From an uncultured Lachnospiraceae bacterium (lineage in GTDB: Bacteria > Bacillota > Clostridia > Lachnospirales > Lachnospiraceae): a stretch of DNA of 64,000 nt. Below are positions 7,650 to 15,855 of this stretch, piece by piece (the stretch's first letter is position 1; every line of letters starts with the position of its first letter). The notes under the pieces are model-generated. The model had not been told where the DNA came from. It worked only from the letters and a program-made list of their open reading frames with translations, and searched no databases. The position numbers and the translations under genes were made by a program. Location of the stretch: positions 135,633 through 199,632 of the forward strand of contig CACZBF010000002.1 in NCBI GenBank assembly GCA_902779355.1, read 5' to 3'.

Positions 7650-8918
7650 TCACGCCAACTCTTTATAGATGTCAAAGCAATCCAGCGTCGAGAAATAATC
7701 CTTCGGCGTCTCCGCGCGGCGGATCAACTGCACGCTCCCGTCCTCTTTCAAAAGGAGCTCAGCGCTCTTTAATTTGCCATTGTAATTATAGCCCATAGAA
7801 TAGCCGTGAGCACCGGTGTCGTGGATCACGAGCGTATCCCCGATCTCAATCTTCGGCAGCATCCGGTCGATCGCAAACTTGTCGTTGTTTTCGCAAAGCG
7901 AGCCGGTCACGTCATAGAGATGGTCGCACTCCTCGTTTTCTTTTCCGAGCACGGTGATGTGGTGGTACGCGCCGTAGATCGCGGGGCGCATGAGGTCGAC
8001 CGCACAGGCATCCACGCCGATGTATTTTTTGTAGATCAGTTTTTTGTGGATCGCCGTCGTGACAAGGCAGCCGTAAGGGCCGCTCATAAACCGCCCCATC
8101 TCGGTGTAGATCGCAACGTCTCCCATCCCCGCAGGAACGAGAATATCCTCATAGGCTTTTTTCACTCCCGCACCGATCACGCGGATATCGTTCGGCGTCT
8201 GCTCGGGAAGATAGGCGATCCCGACGCCGCCGGAAAGGTTGATGAGCGAGATTTTGCATCCCGTCGTCTCCTGCAGCTCAACCGCAAGCTCAAAGAGCGT
8301 CCGCGCCAGCTGCGGATAGTAGTCGTTCGTCACCGTATTGCTGACCAGGAACGAATGGATCCCGAAGTGCTTCACGCCTTTTTCTTTCAATTTCTTGAAG
8401 CCCTCAAAGAGCTGCGCTTTCGTAAAACCGTACTTGGAGTCACCCGGGTTATCCATGATGCCGTTGCTGATCTCATAGACCCCGCCCGGATTGTAGCGGC
8501 AGCTGACGGTCTCCGGGAGCGCCCCCACATGCTCCTCAAAATAATCGATGTGCGTGATGTCATCGAAGTTGATGACCGCACCGATCTCATTTGCAAACCG
8601 GAACTCCTCCGCCGGCGTATCGTTGGAAGAAAACATGATCTCTTCCGGTGCATAATGCAAGGCGCTCGCGAGCATCAGCTCCGTTTGGGATGCACAGTCA
8701 CAGCCGAAGCCGTATTCCTGGAAGATCTTCAGGATGAAGGGATTCGGAAGCGCTTTGATCGCGAAGTATTCGCGGAATCCCGGATTCCAGGAAAACGCTT
8801 CCTTCACTGCTTCGCAGTTTCTTCGCAGCCCTGCTTCATCATACAAATGAAATGGTGTCGGGTACGTTTTTTTGATCTCGTCTACCTGCTCTTTGGTCAC
8901 AAACGTTGTTTTTTTCAT
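7650..8918 (-). CDS. lysA: PLP-dependent decarboxylase, diaminopimelate decarboxylase-like
   Basis: Fold-type III PLP decarboxylase of 422 residues that should convert meso-diaminopimelate to lysine, or act on a related amino acid. The PLP-lysine sits in YFAIKALPNP (about residues 45-54); LINLSGGVGIAYLPEQ is the phosphate-binding glycine loop; TEMGRFMSGPYG and VTGSLCENNDKFA correspond to the EPGR and GPxCEsxD blocks with the active-site cysteine from the partner subunit. The usual GLHxHIGS block is replaced by GIHSFLVSNT, which marks a divergent subgroup, so substrate is less certain. Start ATG 8916-8918 was chosen because the frame upstream runs through a leader hairpin and has no family similarity. 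No other lysine genes are adjacent. Confidence 0.78.
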   Translation of the reverse strand: MKKTTFVTKEQVDEIKKTYPTPFHLYDEAGLRRNCEAVKEAFSWNPGFREYFAIKALPNPFILKIFQEYGFGCDCASQTELMLASALHYAPEEIMFSSNDTPAEEFRFANEIGAVINFDDITHIDYFEEHVGALPETVSCRYNPGGVYEISNGIMDNPGDSKYGFTKAQLFEGFKKLKEKGVKHFGIHSFLVSNTVTNDYYPQLARTLFELAVELQETTGCKISLINLSGGVGIAYLPEQTPNDIRVIGAGVKKAYEDILVPAGMGDVAIYTEMGRFMSGPYGCLVTTAIHKKLIYKKYIGVDACAVDLMRPAIYGAYHHITVLGKENEECDHLYDVTGSLCENNDKFAIDRMLPKIEIGDTLVIHDTGAHGYSMGYNYNGKLKSAELLLKEDGSVQLIRRAETPKDYFSTLDCFDIYKELA

Positions 8919-8931
8919 AAGTCTCCCACCG

Positions 8932-8965
8932 AGTGATTTCAAGGGCAAAAGTGCCATAAATCACT
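8932..8965 (-). promoter_or_regulatory. leader hairpin just upstream of the decarboxylase gene
   Basis: AGTGATTT (8932-8939) and AAATCACT (8958-8965) are perfect 8-bp arms, with an inner GGC/GCC pair block. The hairpin ends 13 nt before the start codon, close to the GGTGGGAG ribosome binding site. A further copy of AGTGATTTC lies at 9024-9032. It is too small for a lysine riboswitch. Confidence 0.45.
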
Positions 8966-8994
8966 GCAAATCTGCTTTCTTTTTTTCGGATTGT

Positions 8995-9024
8995 ATTCTA
9001 TAATAGGGAAGAAAGTCGTGTCAA
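8995..9024 (-). promoter_or_regulatory. divergent overlapping promoters for the decarboxylase and transglycosylase genes
   Basis: Minus strand: TTGACA (9019-9024), 18-nt spacer, TAGAAT (8995-9000). Plus strand: a consensus TATAAT at 8999-9004 with a poor -35. The two -10 boxes overlap by two bases, so RNA polymerase cannot occupy both at once. Confidence 0.65.
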
Positions 9025-9045
9025 GTGATTTCGAGTGAGGTAAGT

Positions 9046-9843
9046 ATGGCGATCACTGTAAAACAGATCCAGTCTCTGGACCCGGTCAGCGGCGCATCCA
9101 CAGGCGTTGTCCAAGAGTCCACCGGCGAGCCTTTCGCGGAATATCTGAAGACCGGATCCAAAACCCTGAAAGACATCTTCACGGAAGCATCCGAGAAATA
9201 TCAGGTGCCTTTTTCGCTCCTGACTGCAGTCGGGATGCAGGAGTCCACGTTCCGCGCGGACGCTGTCAGCAAAGCCGGCGCGCAGGGGATCATGCAGCTG
9301 ATGCCTAAGACCGCTGCAGGACTCGGCGTCACGGATTCCTTTGATCCGGAGCAGAATATCAACGGCGGCGCGAAATACCTCAGGGAGCTGCTTGATAAAT
9401 ACGATGGCAATATTTCTTATGCACTGGCGGCCTACAATGCCGGCGGCAACAACGTAGACAAATACGGCGGGATCCCGCCTTTTAAAGAGACACAGAATTA
9501 CGTCGAGAAAGTGCTTGGCTATATGAACACCGGCGTGACGCTGCCGGATGGCACGGTGACAAAAGGCACCCCCGTATCAGCGGCATCTCCCGGAGAGGAC
9601 GAGACCAACATCGCTTCTTCCGCGAATGACAACAGCTTTTCCGCCAAGCTTCGATCCCTCCTATTCTCGTACAATGACTACATGAAATTCATCGAGCTCT
9701 ATCTCCGGCTTGTTGCTCTCCGCAATGAAAAAGCCGAGGAGGAGCAGGAGAAGCAGGAGCAGGATGCCTACCGGGCGTACAAAAACAACCAGTCCAGTCC
9801 GGCCGCAAGAGCCCTGTTCTCAACCGGCACGACTCTGATCTGA
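9046..9843 (+). CDS. lytic transglycosylase, SLT domain, without signal peptide
   Basis: Peptidoglycan lyase of 265 residues. The Slt/MltC-type catalytic domain spans about residues 45-165: VGMQESTFRADAVSKAGAQGIMQLMP holds the catalytic glutamate (Glu66) and the GIMQLMP block, LAAYNAGGNNVDKYGGIPPF the AYNAG block. The N-terminus (MAITVKQIQSL) is not a signal peptide, and the C-terminus carries an acidic coiled-coil-like stretch EKAEEEQEKQEQDAYRAYK. Such leaderless SLT proteins are often linked to flagellar or other export machines, but none is visible here. The ATG at 9046 follows GAGTGAGG; a GTG at 9025 is an alternative. Confidence 0.85.
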   Translation: MAITVKQIQSLDPVSGASTGVVQESTGEPFAEYLKTGSKTLKDIFTEASEKYQVPFSLLTAVGMQESTFRADAVSKAGAQGIMQLMPKTAAGLGVTDSFDPEQNINGGAKYLRELLDKYDGNISYALAAYNAGGNNVDKYGGIPPFKETQNYVEKVLGYMNTGVTLPDGTVTKGTPVSAASPGEDETNIASSANDNSFSAKLRSLLFSYNDYMKFIELYLRLVALRNEKAEEEQEKQEQDAYRAYKNNQSSPAARALFSTGTTLI

Positions 9844-9851
9844 GCCAAATA

Positions 9852-9875
9852 AGTATTTGGGGAAATACTGTTTTT
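9852..9875 (+). terminator. possible weak terminator after the transglycosylase gene
   Basis: AGTATTT (9852-9858), loop GGGG, AAATACT (9863-9869), then GTTTTTC. The stem is AT-rich, so read-through into the next gene is likely. Confidence 0.4.
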
Positions 9876-9901
9876 CTATCACACAGCAGGAGGTTTTTAC
9901 G

Positions 9902-10285
9902 ATGGAATTAAAAACAAAAGAGAGCTTGATCCAGGAACTGTATAAAACCGCAACCGGATCGGATTTCAAAAAAGACAACGGCGGATCCCGCTATGTGGCA
10001 CGCACCAACACGCTTTCCGGAAATCCGCAGGATTATGAAGAAGATGATGAAGTCTCCAGAGAAAAGCGGAAAGAGATCACGCTGCAGAAGGATGAATATT
10101 ATGAAATCTCCACACAGAAATGCCGCTGCGCGCTCGTGAAAGCAGATCTCCATCTCGGCGATACCCTTGTCATCCGCGAGCTGGACGGTTTCACACAGAC
10201 CGGCACATTCCTTGTGAAGAATATTTCCTATATCATCCGCGGAAAAGGCCTGGAGGAAGGCTATTGCATCGCCTGCTGGGAGTAA
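9902..10285 (+). CDS. DUF3850-like protein (ASCH/PUA-type fold)
   Basis: A 127-residue cytoplasmic protein. The C-terminal 65 residues (from EYYEISTQKCRCALVKADLHLGDTLVIREL to the end LKEGY-like GLEEGYCIACWE) match the layout of DUF3850: short helix, LxxGDxLxIRE, then VKNISYIIRGKGLEEGY. DUF3850 proteins are small ASCH-like folds thought to bind RNA. The N-terminal half (ESLIQELYKTATGSDFKKDNGG) has no match that I recognise. The start at 9902 follows a perfect CAGGAGG site; the frame upstream is not coding. Function unknown. Confidence 0.65.
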   Translation: MELKTKESLIQELYKTATGSDFKKDNGGSRYVARTNTLSGNPQDYEEDDEVSREKRKEITLQKDEYYEISTQKCRCALVKADLHLGDTLVIRELDGFTQTGTFLVKNISYIIRGKGLEEGYCIACWE

Positions 10286-10309
10286 GGAAAAGGCTAAACT
10301 ACACAAAAG

Positions 10310-10337
10310 AAGGAGGAGCGCTCTGCCCCTCCTTTTT
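10310..10337. terminator. bidirectional terminator between convergent genes
   Basis: AAGGAGG (10310-10316) pairs with CCTCCTT (10328-10334). The plus strand continues with TTTTTGG and the minus strand with CTTTTG, so it can serve both genes. Confidence 0.7.
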
Positions 10338-10358
10338 GGTTGTTTGAAATGTCCTGGC

Positions 10359-10838
10359 TTACGCCTGACGGATCAAGCGGATCCTCTGCTGCTCGATCGG
10401 GATCTTACACTCATGCGCCGTCATCATACGCCGATACTCACCTGCAGAAACAAGGCTCTTCACCCCGTGCTTTTTCAGCATCACATTCTTGCCGTGATCC
10501 TGCGCAAAGACAGGCTCATACTCGTCTAAGATCCGCTTCAGCAAACGGATTGCCGTAATGATGTTTTCCTCGCTCAGCTCGTTGCCATAGACCGACATGC
10601 CGGCGAGACTCGTCACGGCTCCCTCGGGATCCTCCAGCATGATCTGGATCATGTCCTTTTCACTGAGAAACGTGATCTGAATGTCCTTCTCTGTCAGGCG
10701 GAACTTCAACCAAAAGCGTCCGTACTGTCCGTATTCGGTTTTTCTTTCCACGAATTCCACTGCATCGCCGAAGAACTCTTCAAACGCTTCCCGTACAACA
10801 TCGCTCATGTCATCATAGTAAAACGTTCGATCTGACAT
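10359..10838 (-). CDS. unknown protein of 159 residues
   Basis: I do not recognise a family. The protein is acidic and soluble. The first half (YDDMSDVVREAFEEFFGDAVEFVERK) predicts a helix and strands (RFWLKFRLTEKDIQITFLSEKDMIQIML); the second half has ENIITAIRLLKRILDEYE and ends in a basic region (EQQRIRLIRQA). The ATG at 10836-10838 is preceded by AGGGGGTG at good distance; an in-frame GTG at 10847 lies inside that site and is less likely. It is monocistronic: own promoter at 10967-10995, a leader of about 120 nt, and the shared terminator at its end. The ribosome binding site lies in a hairpin loop (10843-10858). Confidence 0.75.
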   Translation of the reverse strand: MSDRTFYYDDMSDVVREAFEEFFGDAVEFVERKTEYGQYGRFWLKFRLTEKDIQITFLSEKDMIQIMLEDPEGAVTSLAGMSVYGNELSEENIITAIRLLKRILDEYEPVFAQDHGKNVMLKKHGVKSLVSAGEYRRMMTAHECKIPIEQQRIRLIRQA

Positions 10839-10842
10839 CTTC

Positions 10843-10858
10843 GTCACCCCCTCGTGAC
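10843..10858 (-). promoter_or_regulatory. hairpin presenting the ribosome binding site of the 159-residue protein
   Basis: GTCAC and GTGAC form a 5-bp stem around the loop GAGGGG, so the Shine-Dalgarno sequence sits partly in the loop and partly in the 3' arm. This could tune translation. Confidence 0.4.
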
Positions 10859-10966
10859 TGGTTACTACTGTGTTTGTTGCTGTTTCTGAAATATCGTTTC
10901 TCCGTATACCCCGTAGCCAATGCGTTTTTTAGCGGTTCATACAAAACACGTTTCCCCGCTGATTAT

Positions 10967-10995
10967 ATTATAACTATTATTGTCGGACTTTTCAA
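10967..10995 (-). promoter_or_regulatory. strong sigma-A promoter of the 159-residue protein gene
   Basis: TTGAAA (10990-10995), a 17-nt spacer, and a consensus TATAAT (10967-10972). The expected leader is about 120 nt, with a possible AGCGG/CCGCT stem just after the start. The rest of 10859-11073 is AT-rich and shows no gene. Confidence 0.85.
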
Positions 10996-11073
10996 GAGAA
11001 AAAATGGAATTTTTCTATTTTCTTATGGTACTTTAGAACTATTTTCAGACTTCTTAAACGTTTTCGTAAATAC

Positions 11074-11116
11074 AAAAGAACCGGGTCAGAATTTTTCTTC
11101 TGTCCCGGTTCTTTTT
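11074..11116. terminator. strong terminator of rpmF
   Basis: Arms AAAAGAACCGGG (11074-11085) and CCCGGTTCTTTT (11104-11115) pair over 12 bp; after one T-T mismatch CAGAA/TTCTG adds 5 bp. T-runs on both strands make it bidirectional. Confidence 0.9.
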
Positions 11117-11149
11117 GCAAGTCTTCCATAAGAGTCGTTTCATGCTTTC

Positions 11150-11329
11150 TTATTCCTGCGGGATGATCTCCTTCTTGTTATAGGTACCGCAGTTCTTGCA
11201 GACACGATGGGGAACCATCAGCTCACCGCACTTGCTGCATTTTACCAGCGTCGGAGCAGACATTTTCCAGTTTGCTCTTCTCTGATCACGTCTTCCTTTG
11301 GATGATTTATTCTTAGGACAGATTGACAT
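11150..11329 (-). CDS. rpmF: 50S ribosomal protein L32
   Basis: A 59-residue L32 of the zinc-binding type. It starts MSICPKNKSSKGRRDQRRA, the conserved N-terminus, and has the zinc ribbon CSKCGELMVPHRVCKNCGTY with four cysteines. The start ATG at 11327-11329 has GGAGGTGG upstream. In many Firmicutes rpmF follows a DUF177/YceD gene; here that gene is absent and rpmF follows ackA directly, but with its own consensus promoter. Confidence 0.97.
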   Translation of the reverse strand: MSICPKNKSSKGRRDQRRANWKMSAPTLVKCSKCGELMVPHRVCKNCGTYNKKEIIPQE

Positions 11330-11366
11330 CGTTTCCACCTCCTCTGTCAGTCACTTTTCACGTCTC

Positions 11367-11421
11367 GCGGTTGCAGTCAACCGCACTTTTCGATTATACA
11401 GACTGTCGCCTGCTTTGTCAA
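11367..11421 (-). promoter_or_regulatory. consensus promoter and leader hairpin of rpmF
   Basis: TTGACA (11416-11421), 17-nt spacer, TATAAT (11393-11398): a full consensus promoter. The leader then forms GCGGTTG/CAACCGC (11367-11384), a 7-bp hairpin with a 4-nt loop and no T-run, about 20 nt before the ribosome binding site. It may be a ribosomal-protein control element or a stabiliser. Confidence 0.85.
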
Positions 11422-11429
11422 CAGGTTTT

Positions 11430-12617
11430 TTATCTCACCAGCGCAACGGTCTCCCGGCAGATCGCAAGCTCCTCATTCGTTGCAACCACAACAACCTTCA
11501 CTTTGGAGTCCGGCGTGGAGATCGTGAAATAATCCTCGCCGCGCTTTGCGTTCGCCGCTTCGTCCATCGTGATCCCAAGATAGCCTAAATAACTCAACAC
11601 CTGACGGCGGACAATGGCGGTATTCTCTCCGATGCCTGCCGTAAATGCGATCACGTCCACGCCGTTCATCGCTGCGGTGTATGCGCCCACGTATTTTGCC
11701 ACGCGATAGCTGAACGCCTCGATCGCAAGAAGTGCTCTCTCGTTGCCGCTCTCTGCAGCTGCTTCCAGATCACGGAAGTCGGAAGAAACACCGGAAATGC
11801 CTTCCACGCCCGATCTTTTGTTCAGGACGTTCATAACACCGGCGATATCCAGATTCTCTTTCTTTGCGATGAATTCCATAATGGACGGATCGATGTCACC
11901 GGAGCGCGTCCCCATGATAAGACCTTCGAGCGGCGTCAGCCCCATGGAGGTGTCCACGGATTTTCCGGCATTCACAGCGCAGATGCTGGCGCCGTTGCCG
12001 AGGTGGCAGACGATCGTCTTTAAATCCTGCCGACCTTCCGTCTTAGCAACCTGTTTAGATACAAAGCTGTGGCTCGTACCGTGGAAGCCGTAGCGGCGCA
12101 CCTTGTATTTCTCATAATACTCATAGGGAAGCCCGTAGATATAGGCTCTCTCCGGCATGGTCTGATGGAATGCGGTGTCGAACACCCCGACCATCGGTAC
12201 ATCCGGCATCAGTTCTTTGCAGGCACGGATCCCGATCAGGTTTGCCGGGTTGTGAAGCGGTGCGAGGTCGTTGCAATCCTCCACAGCCTTCAGCACTTCT
12301 TCCGTCAGTACGACGGAGTCTGCAAACTTTTCACCGCCGTGGACCACCCGGTGTCCCACAGCTCCGATCTCTTTCAGGCTCGCGATGCAACCGGTGTTCG
12401 GATTTGCGATCGCATCCAGCACCATCTGGATCGCCTGTTTATGTGTCGGCATCGCTGCCTCAGTTGTTTCCTTGTCTGCGCCGGTCTTCTGATAAACCAG
12501 TCGCCCGTCGATCCCGATCCGCTCGCACAGTCCTTTCGCAAGAACCTCCTCGGATTCCGAGTCGATCACCTGATATTTCAGGGAAGAACTCCCGCAGTTT
12601 ACTACCAGTACTTTCAT
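11430..12617 (-). CDS. ackA: acetate kinase
   Basis: Transfers phosphate between acetyl phosphate and ADP, giving ATP in fermentation. The 395-residue protein has MKVLVVNCGSSSLKYQ at the N-terminus, the substrate block HRVVHGGEKF, RYGFHGTSH with the catalytic region, HLGNGASICAV and TAGIGEN near the end. Full length and intact. It lies 19 nt after the EAL-domain gene and probably shares its transcript. The usual partner pta (phosphotransacetylase) is not next to it. Confidence 0.97.
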   Translation of the reverse strand: MKVLVVNCGSSSLKYQVIDSESEEVLAKGLCERIGIDGRLVYQKTGADKETTEAAMPTHKQAIQMVLDAIANPNTGCIASLKEIGAVGHRVVHGGEKFADSVVLTEEVLKAVEDCNDLAPLHNPANLIGIRACKELMPDVPMVGVFDTAFHQTMPERAYIYGLPYEYYEKYKVRRYGFHGTSHSFVSKQVAKTEGRQDLKTIVCHLGNGASICAVNAGKSVDTSMGLTPLEGLIMGTRSGDIDPSIMEFIAKKENLDIAGVMNVLNKRSGVEGISGVSSDFRDLEAAAESGNERALLAIEAFSYRVAKYVGAYTAAMNGVDVIAFTAGIGENTAIVRRQVLSYLGYLGITMDEAANAKRGEDYFTISTPDSKVKVVVVATNEELAICRETVALVR

Positions 12618-12636
12618 GTGTTTCTCTCCTTTTCTT

Positions 12637-14541
12637 CTATTGATTTTCTCTTTTTGGAAAATATCCTTCTAATTTCTCGATCGGCTGCGGCTTCGCATAT
12701 TTAAAACCCTGGATAAAATCAAAGCCGCGGTTGATGCTGTATTCGGACTGTTCCTCGGTCTCAACGCCCTCCACGAGCATGACCTTGTCACTTTCCTTCA
12801 GCACATCCACCATCGTCGTTACGATGGAATCCATTGCCTTGTCCGTCATGCCCTTGTACAACATGCTCTTGTCAAACTTGATCGTCTCAAACGGACAGGT
12901 CAGAATCCGCTCCAGATTGGAGTATCCCGTTCCGAAATCGTCGAGGTAAAACATAATCCCGGCGTCATTCATTTTTTCCATGTTGTAAAGAACCGCATCA
13001 TACTGGTCTCCCATGGAACTCTCCGTGATCTCAAACCGGACATGCTTATGGTCGATCCCGCTCTCATCCAGGATGGAAAGAAGATCCGCATGCAGATTTC
13101 TGTCCATAAACTCGAGCGCAGAACAGTTGATCGTGATCCCGTCAAAGTCGTGTCCCTTTTCCAGCGCCTTCACTGCAGCGCAGACCTTATGGAGCATGAT
13201 ACGGGTCAGATCGTGAATGGCGCCGATCTGCTCCGCGAGCGAGATAAACTCATTGGGCTGCACGACCTTGTCGCCCACCTGAAGCCGCATCAGCGACTCC
13301 GCCGTACGGAAGCTCTCGGTCCTGACACTGTAGATCGGCTGCGCATAACATAGCACGCGCGGATCGTTGATATCCTTGCGGTCTCGGATCTCTTCAAGGG
13401 TCTCTCGGATCTTCTGCTGACCCATAAACTTTTCAAATACGGAGTTGGTCACAACAAAGCATTCGCTTCTCCGTTCAAGACTCAGCCGCTCTCTGGAAAA
13501 AGACCACAACGCATACAGCCTCAGGAGATTGTCCACGCCTTTAAACCGCCGGATCATCACCGCTTTGTAGTAGGACTGGTATCTTCCGAAATTGTTGATC
13601 CCTTCCATCGCATCGATCACCGCATCCAGTTTTTCTTTCCTGTCCGCTTCATTGGCAACGACTGACGTCAACGCAAAGGTGTTGTCATTCATCCGGTAAA
13701 TGTGGATCGTAGGCGCTACCCGCTCCACGCGCTGGCAGACATCGATCATCACATTGCGGATCGTCTCTTCTCCGTTCAGATAATACTGCTTCCTCAGCTG
13801 CGGAAACTCCGCGATCATGATCATATAATCCCGCTTCCCTTTGATCAGGCGGGAAAGGGCGGTGTTCAGGGAATCCACATTCATGGTTCCCGTCATCTCG
13901 TTGTACGGATTGCTGTGAAACAGGATGTAAAACAACGTCAACGGGATCGCATAGGAAAGACCCAGAAAGATCCACTGATCGGAAAAGGCCTGCGACACCA
14001 GGATCAGAAGCTCCAACGGCACAAAAACAAAAAAGGAGAGTCGCACTATCCTTGATGTGTGCTTCATCCTCCGACCGATCACGAACACGGTCCAGAGCGT
14101 CGCCAGTGCTCCAAGCGTCGCCACAAAATGGGTCATGGAAAGCGCATCGCGCACATCCAGCCGTCCCGTCAGATAAGCAGCCAACGCCGAGATATAAAGC
14201 ACCACTCCGAAGAGATTCACGGTCAGGATCGTACTTTTGTGGAAGAACTGGTCATTGGAGGTCAGCGTAGACATATACGCATAAATAAGGCCTGCAAGCA
14301 CCAGATACCCCAGCATAAACAGACCGCCCGTCAATGCCGGGATCGCCGGTGAGGTATGCGGCATAAAAGACTGCCACGCAGTCTGCAGGATCGTCAGAAG
14401 CGAAACGCAGAGCGATGTGATATCGGCAGCAAACAGGATCGTATAGGCGAATGTCTTCCGCGGTTTCGTGTACAGCATGAAAAACAACAGCAATCCTGCG
14501 ATCAGCGTACACGCATACTCGGTAATGATCACGTATTTCAT
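12637..14541 (-). CDS. membrane cyclic di-GMP phosphodiesterase: 7-8 TM region, degenerate GGDEF, EAL
   Basis: About residues 1-225 form seven or eight membrane segments in the style of 7TM sensor modules. A degenerate GGDEF domain follows (the signature position reads YRMNDNTFAL). The C-terminal EAL domain (about 385-630) keeps the catalytic set: ESLMRL in place of EALLR, INCSALEF, FEITESSMG, YLDDFGTGYSNL, IKFDKSML, LVEGVETEEQ and QGFKYAKP, so it should cleave cyclic di-GMP. The start MKYVIITEYAC (ATG 14539-14541, preceded by GGGGG) was preferred; an ATG 21 nt upstream is possible. It reads into ackA. The divergent gap 14542-14646 must hold its promoter; none is convincing. Confidence 0.88.
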   Translation of the reverse strand: MKYVIITEYACTLIAGLLLFFMLYTKPRKTFAYTILFAADITSLCVSLLTILQTAWQSFMPHTSPAIPALTGGLFMLGYLVLAGLIYAYMSTLTSNDQFFHKSTILTVNLFGVVLYISALAAYLTGRLDVRDALSMTHFVATLGALATLWTVFVIGRRMKHTSRIVRLSFFVFVPLELLILVSQAFSDQWIFLGLSYAIPLTLFYILFHSNPYNEMTGTMNVDSLNTALSRLIKGKRDYMIMIAEFPQLRKQYYLNGEETIRNVMIDVCQRVERVAPTIHIYRMNDNTFALTSVVANEADRKEKLDAVIDAMEGINNFGRYQSYYKAVMIRRFKGVDNLLRLYALWSFSRERLSLERRSECFVVTNSVFEKFMGQQKIRETLEEIRDRKDINDPRVLCYAQPIYSVRTESFRTAESLMRLQVGDKVVQPNEFISLAEQIGAIHDLTRIMLHKVCAAVKALEKGHDFDGITINCSALEFMDRNLHADLLSILDESGIDHKHVRFEITESSMGDQYDAVLYNMEKMNDAGIMFYLDDFGTGYSNLERILTCPFETIKFDKSMLYKGMTDKAMDSIVTTMVDVLKESDKVMLVEGVETEEQSEYSINRGFDFIQGFKYAKPQPIEKLEGYFPKRENQ

Positions 14542-14646
14542 CACAAAACCCCCAAATTTCATTATATTTCCATATCCCCCTGCCGTCAATCACAGATTTC
14601 ACGCGTGTTCCCTTTTTTGCCGATCCGTAGTACAATGGTTAGCACG

Positions 14647-15855
14647 ATGAAAGTTGCAGGGATCATTGCAGAATACAATCCGTTCCATCTGGGGCACGCC
14701 CACCAGATCCGGCTTCTGAAGGAAGCGGGGTTCGACTATGTCGTTGTCTGCATGAGCGGAGACTTTGTCCAGCGCGGTGCGCCTGCGATCGTGGACAAGT
14801 ATGCGCGCACCCGTATGGCGCTTTCCTGCGGCGCGGATCTCGTATTGGAGCTCCCGTCGCTCTTTGCCGTCAGCAGCGCGGAGTATTTCGCCACCGCAGG
14901 AGTGCGGCTTCTCGCCTCGCTTGGCTGCGTTGATACCCTCTGCTTCGGGTATGAAGGAGACTTTGGCCCGGAGATCAAATCCCTCCTTGCAGCACTTGCG
15001 GACTATCTGAACAAAGAACCGGTGTCCTACCAGACCGCGCTGCAGGCATTCTTAAGAGATGGTTTCTCCTATCCTGCCGCGCGGGCAAAAGCGTTGTCGC
15101 AGGTCTTTCCGGAAGCGGCTTCGTTTTTGCAATATTCCAACAACATCCTGGCGTTGGAGTACACCCGTGCCATCCGTCGTTTTGCACCCGGCCTGGAACT
15201 TTTCCCGATCCCGCGCACGGATGACGGGTATCATGGTATGCGTTCCGCAGAAGCGATCCGTACGCTCCTTTTTTCCGGAGAGCCTGTCGAAGCATACCTG
15301 CCTGCGGAAGCCTTTGCAGCCCTATCAGAAGCGATCGATACGCAGGGACTCACTGCTTCCAACGACTTTTCCGCAATGCTTTCTTATAAACTCCTTCTGG
15401 AGGAAGACTTCTCCGGCTACGCGGACTGCAGCGAAGACCTCTCAAGGAAACTCATCAAGGTCCGTTCCCGCGCCTGCACGTTCAGCGGACTTGTCAGCCT
15501 CTTGAAAACGAAGGATCTGACCTATACGAGGATCAGCCGCGTGCTCCTCAATATCATGCTCAATCGCCGACAGGAAACGCTTTCTGCTTTTTCCGGGGAA
15601 GGCAAAAAAAACGCGCTGTACGCGAAGATGCTCGGTTTCCGGCGGGATGCATCAACACTCCTGTCCGCCGTCAAAAAAAGCGCGGAGATCCCGTACCTGT
15701 CCAAGAATGCGGATGCCGCAGCTCTCCTGCATTCCGATGCGATGCGGCTTTTTTCGCTGGACATTTGTGCCTCAAAGATCTATCATCTGGTATGTTCGGA
15801 AAAGACCGGAACACTTTTCCCAAACGATTATGAACACCCATTGGAGATCCTATGA
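14647..15855 (+). CDS. tmcAL: tRNA(Met) cytidine acetate ligase
   Basis: Makes N4-acetylcytidine at the wobble position of elongator tRNA-Met using acetate and ATP, a role known for Bacillus YlbM/TmcAL. The nucleotidyltransferase core starts at once: MKVAGIIAEYNPFHLGHAHQI with the HxGH motif, then MSGDFVQRGAPAIVDKYAR and LELPSLFAVSSAEYFA. Length 402 residues is typical. The start ATG has no clear ribosome binding site, and a possible -10 box TACAAT lies only 11 nt upstream (14631-14636), so the transcript may be nearly leaderless; the -35 is poor. The stop overlaps the next start (ATGA). Confidence 0.93.
   Translation: MKVAGIIAEYNPFHLGHAHQIRLLKEAGFDYVVVCMSGDFVQRGAPAIVDKYARTRMALSCGADLVLELPSLFAVSSAEYFATAGVRLLASLGCVDTLCFGYEGDFGPEIKSLLAALADYLNKEPVSYQTALQAFLRDGFSYPAARAKALSQVFPEAASFLQYSNNILALEYTRAIRRFAPGLELFPIPRTDDGYHGMRSAEAIRTLLFSGEPVEAYLPAEAFAALSEAIDTQGLTASNDFSAMLSYKLLLEEDFSGYADCSEDLSRKLIKVRSRACTFSGLVSLLKTKDLTYTRISRVLLNIMLNRRQETLSAFSGEGKKNALYAKMLGFRRDASTLLSAVKKSAEIPYLSKNADAAALLHSDAMRLFSLDICASKIYHLVCSEKTGTLFPNDYEHPLEIL

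Noticed and set aside
8932-8965. Lysine riboswitch in the decarboxylase leader
   Set aside because: The leader is only about 70 nt with a single hairpin; the lysine aptamer is about 180 nt with five helices.
10874-11131. 85-codon open frame on the plus strand
   Set aside because: It lies over the promoter of the minus-strand gene and the rpmF terminator and has no ribosome binding site.
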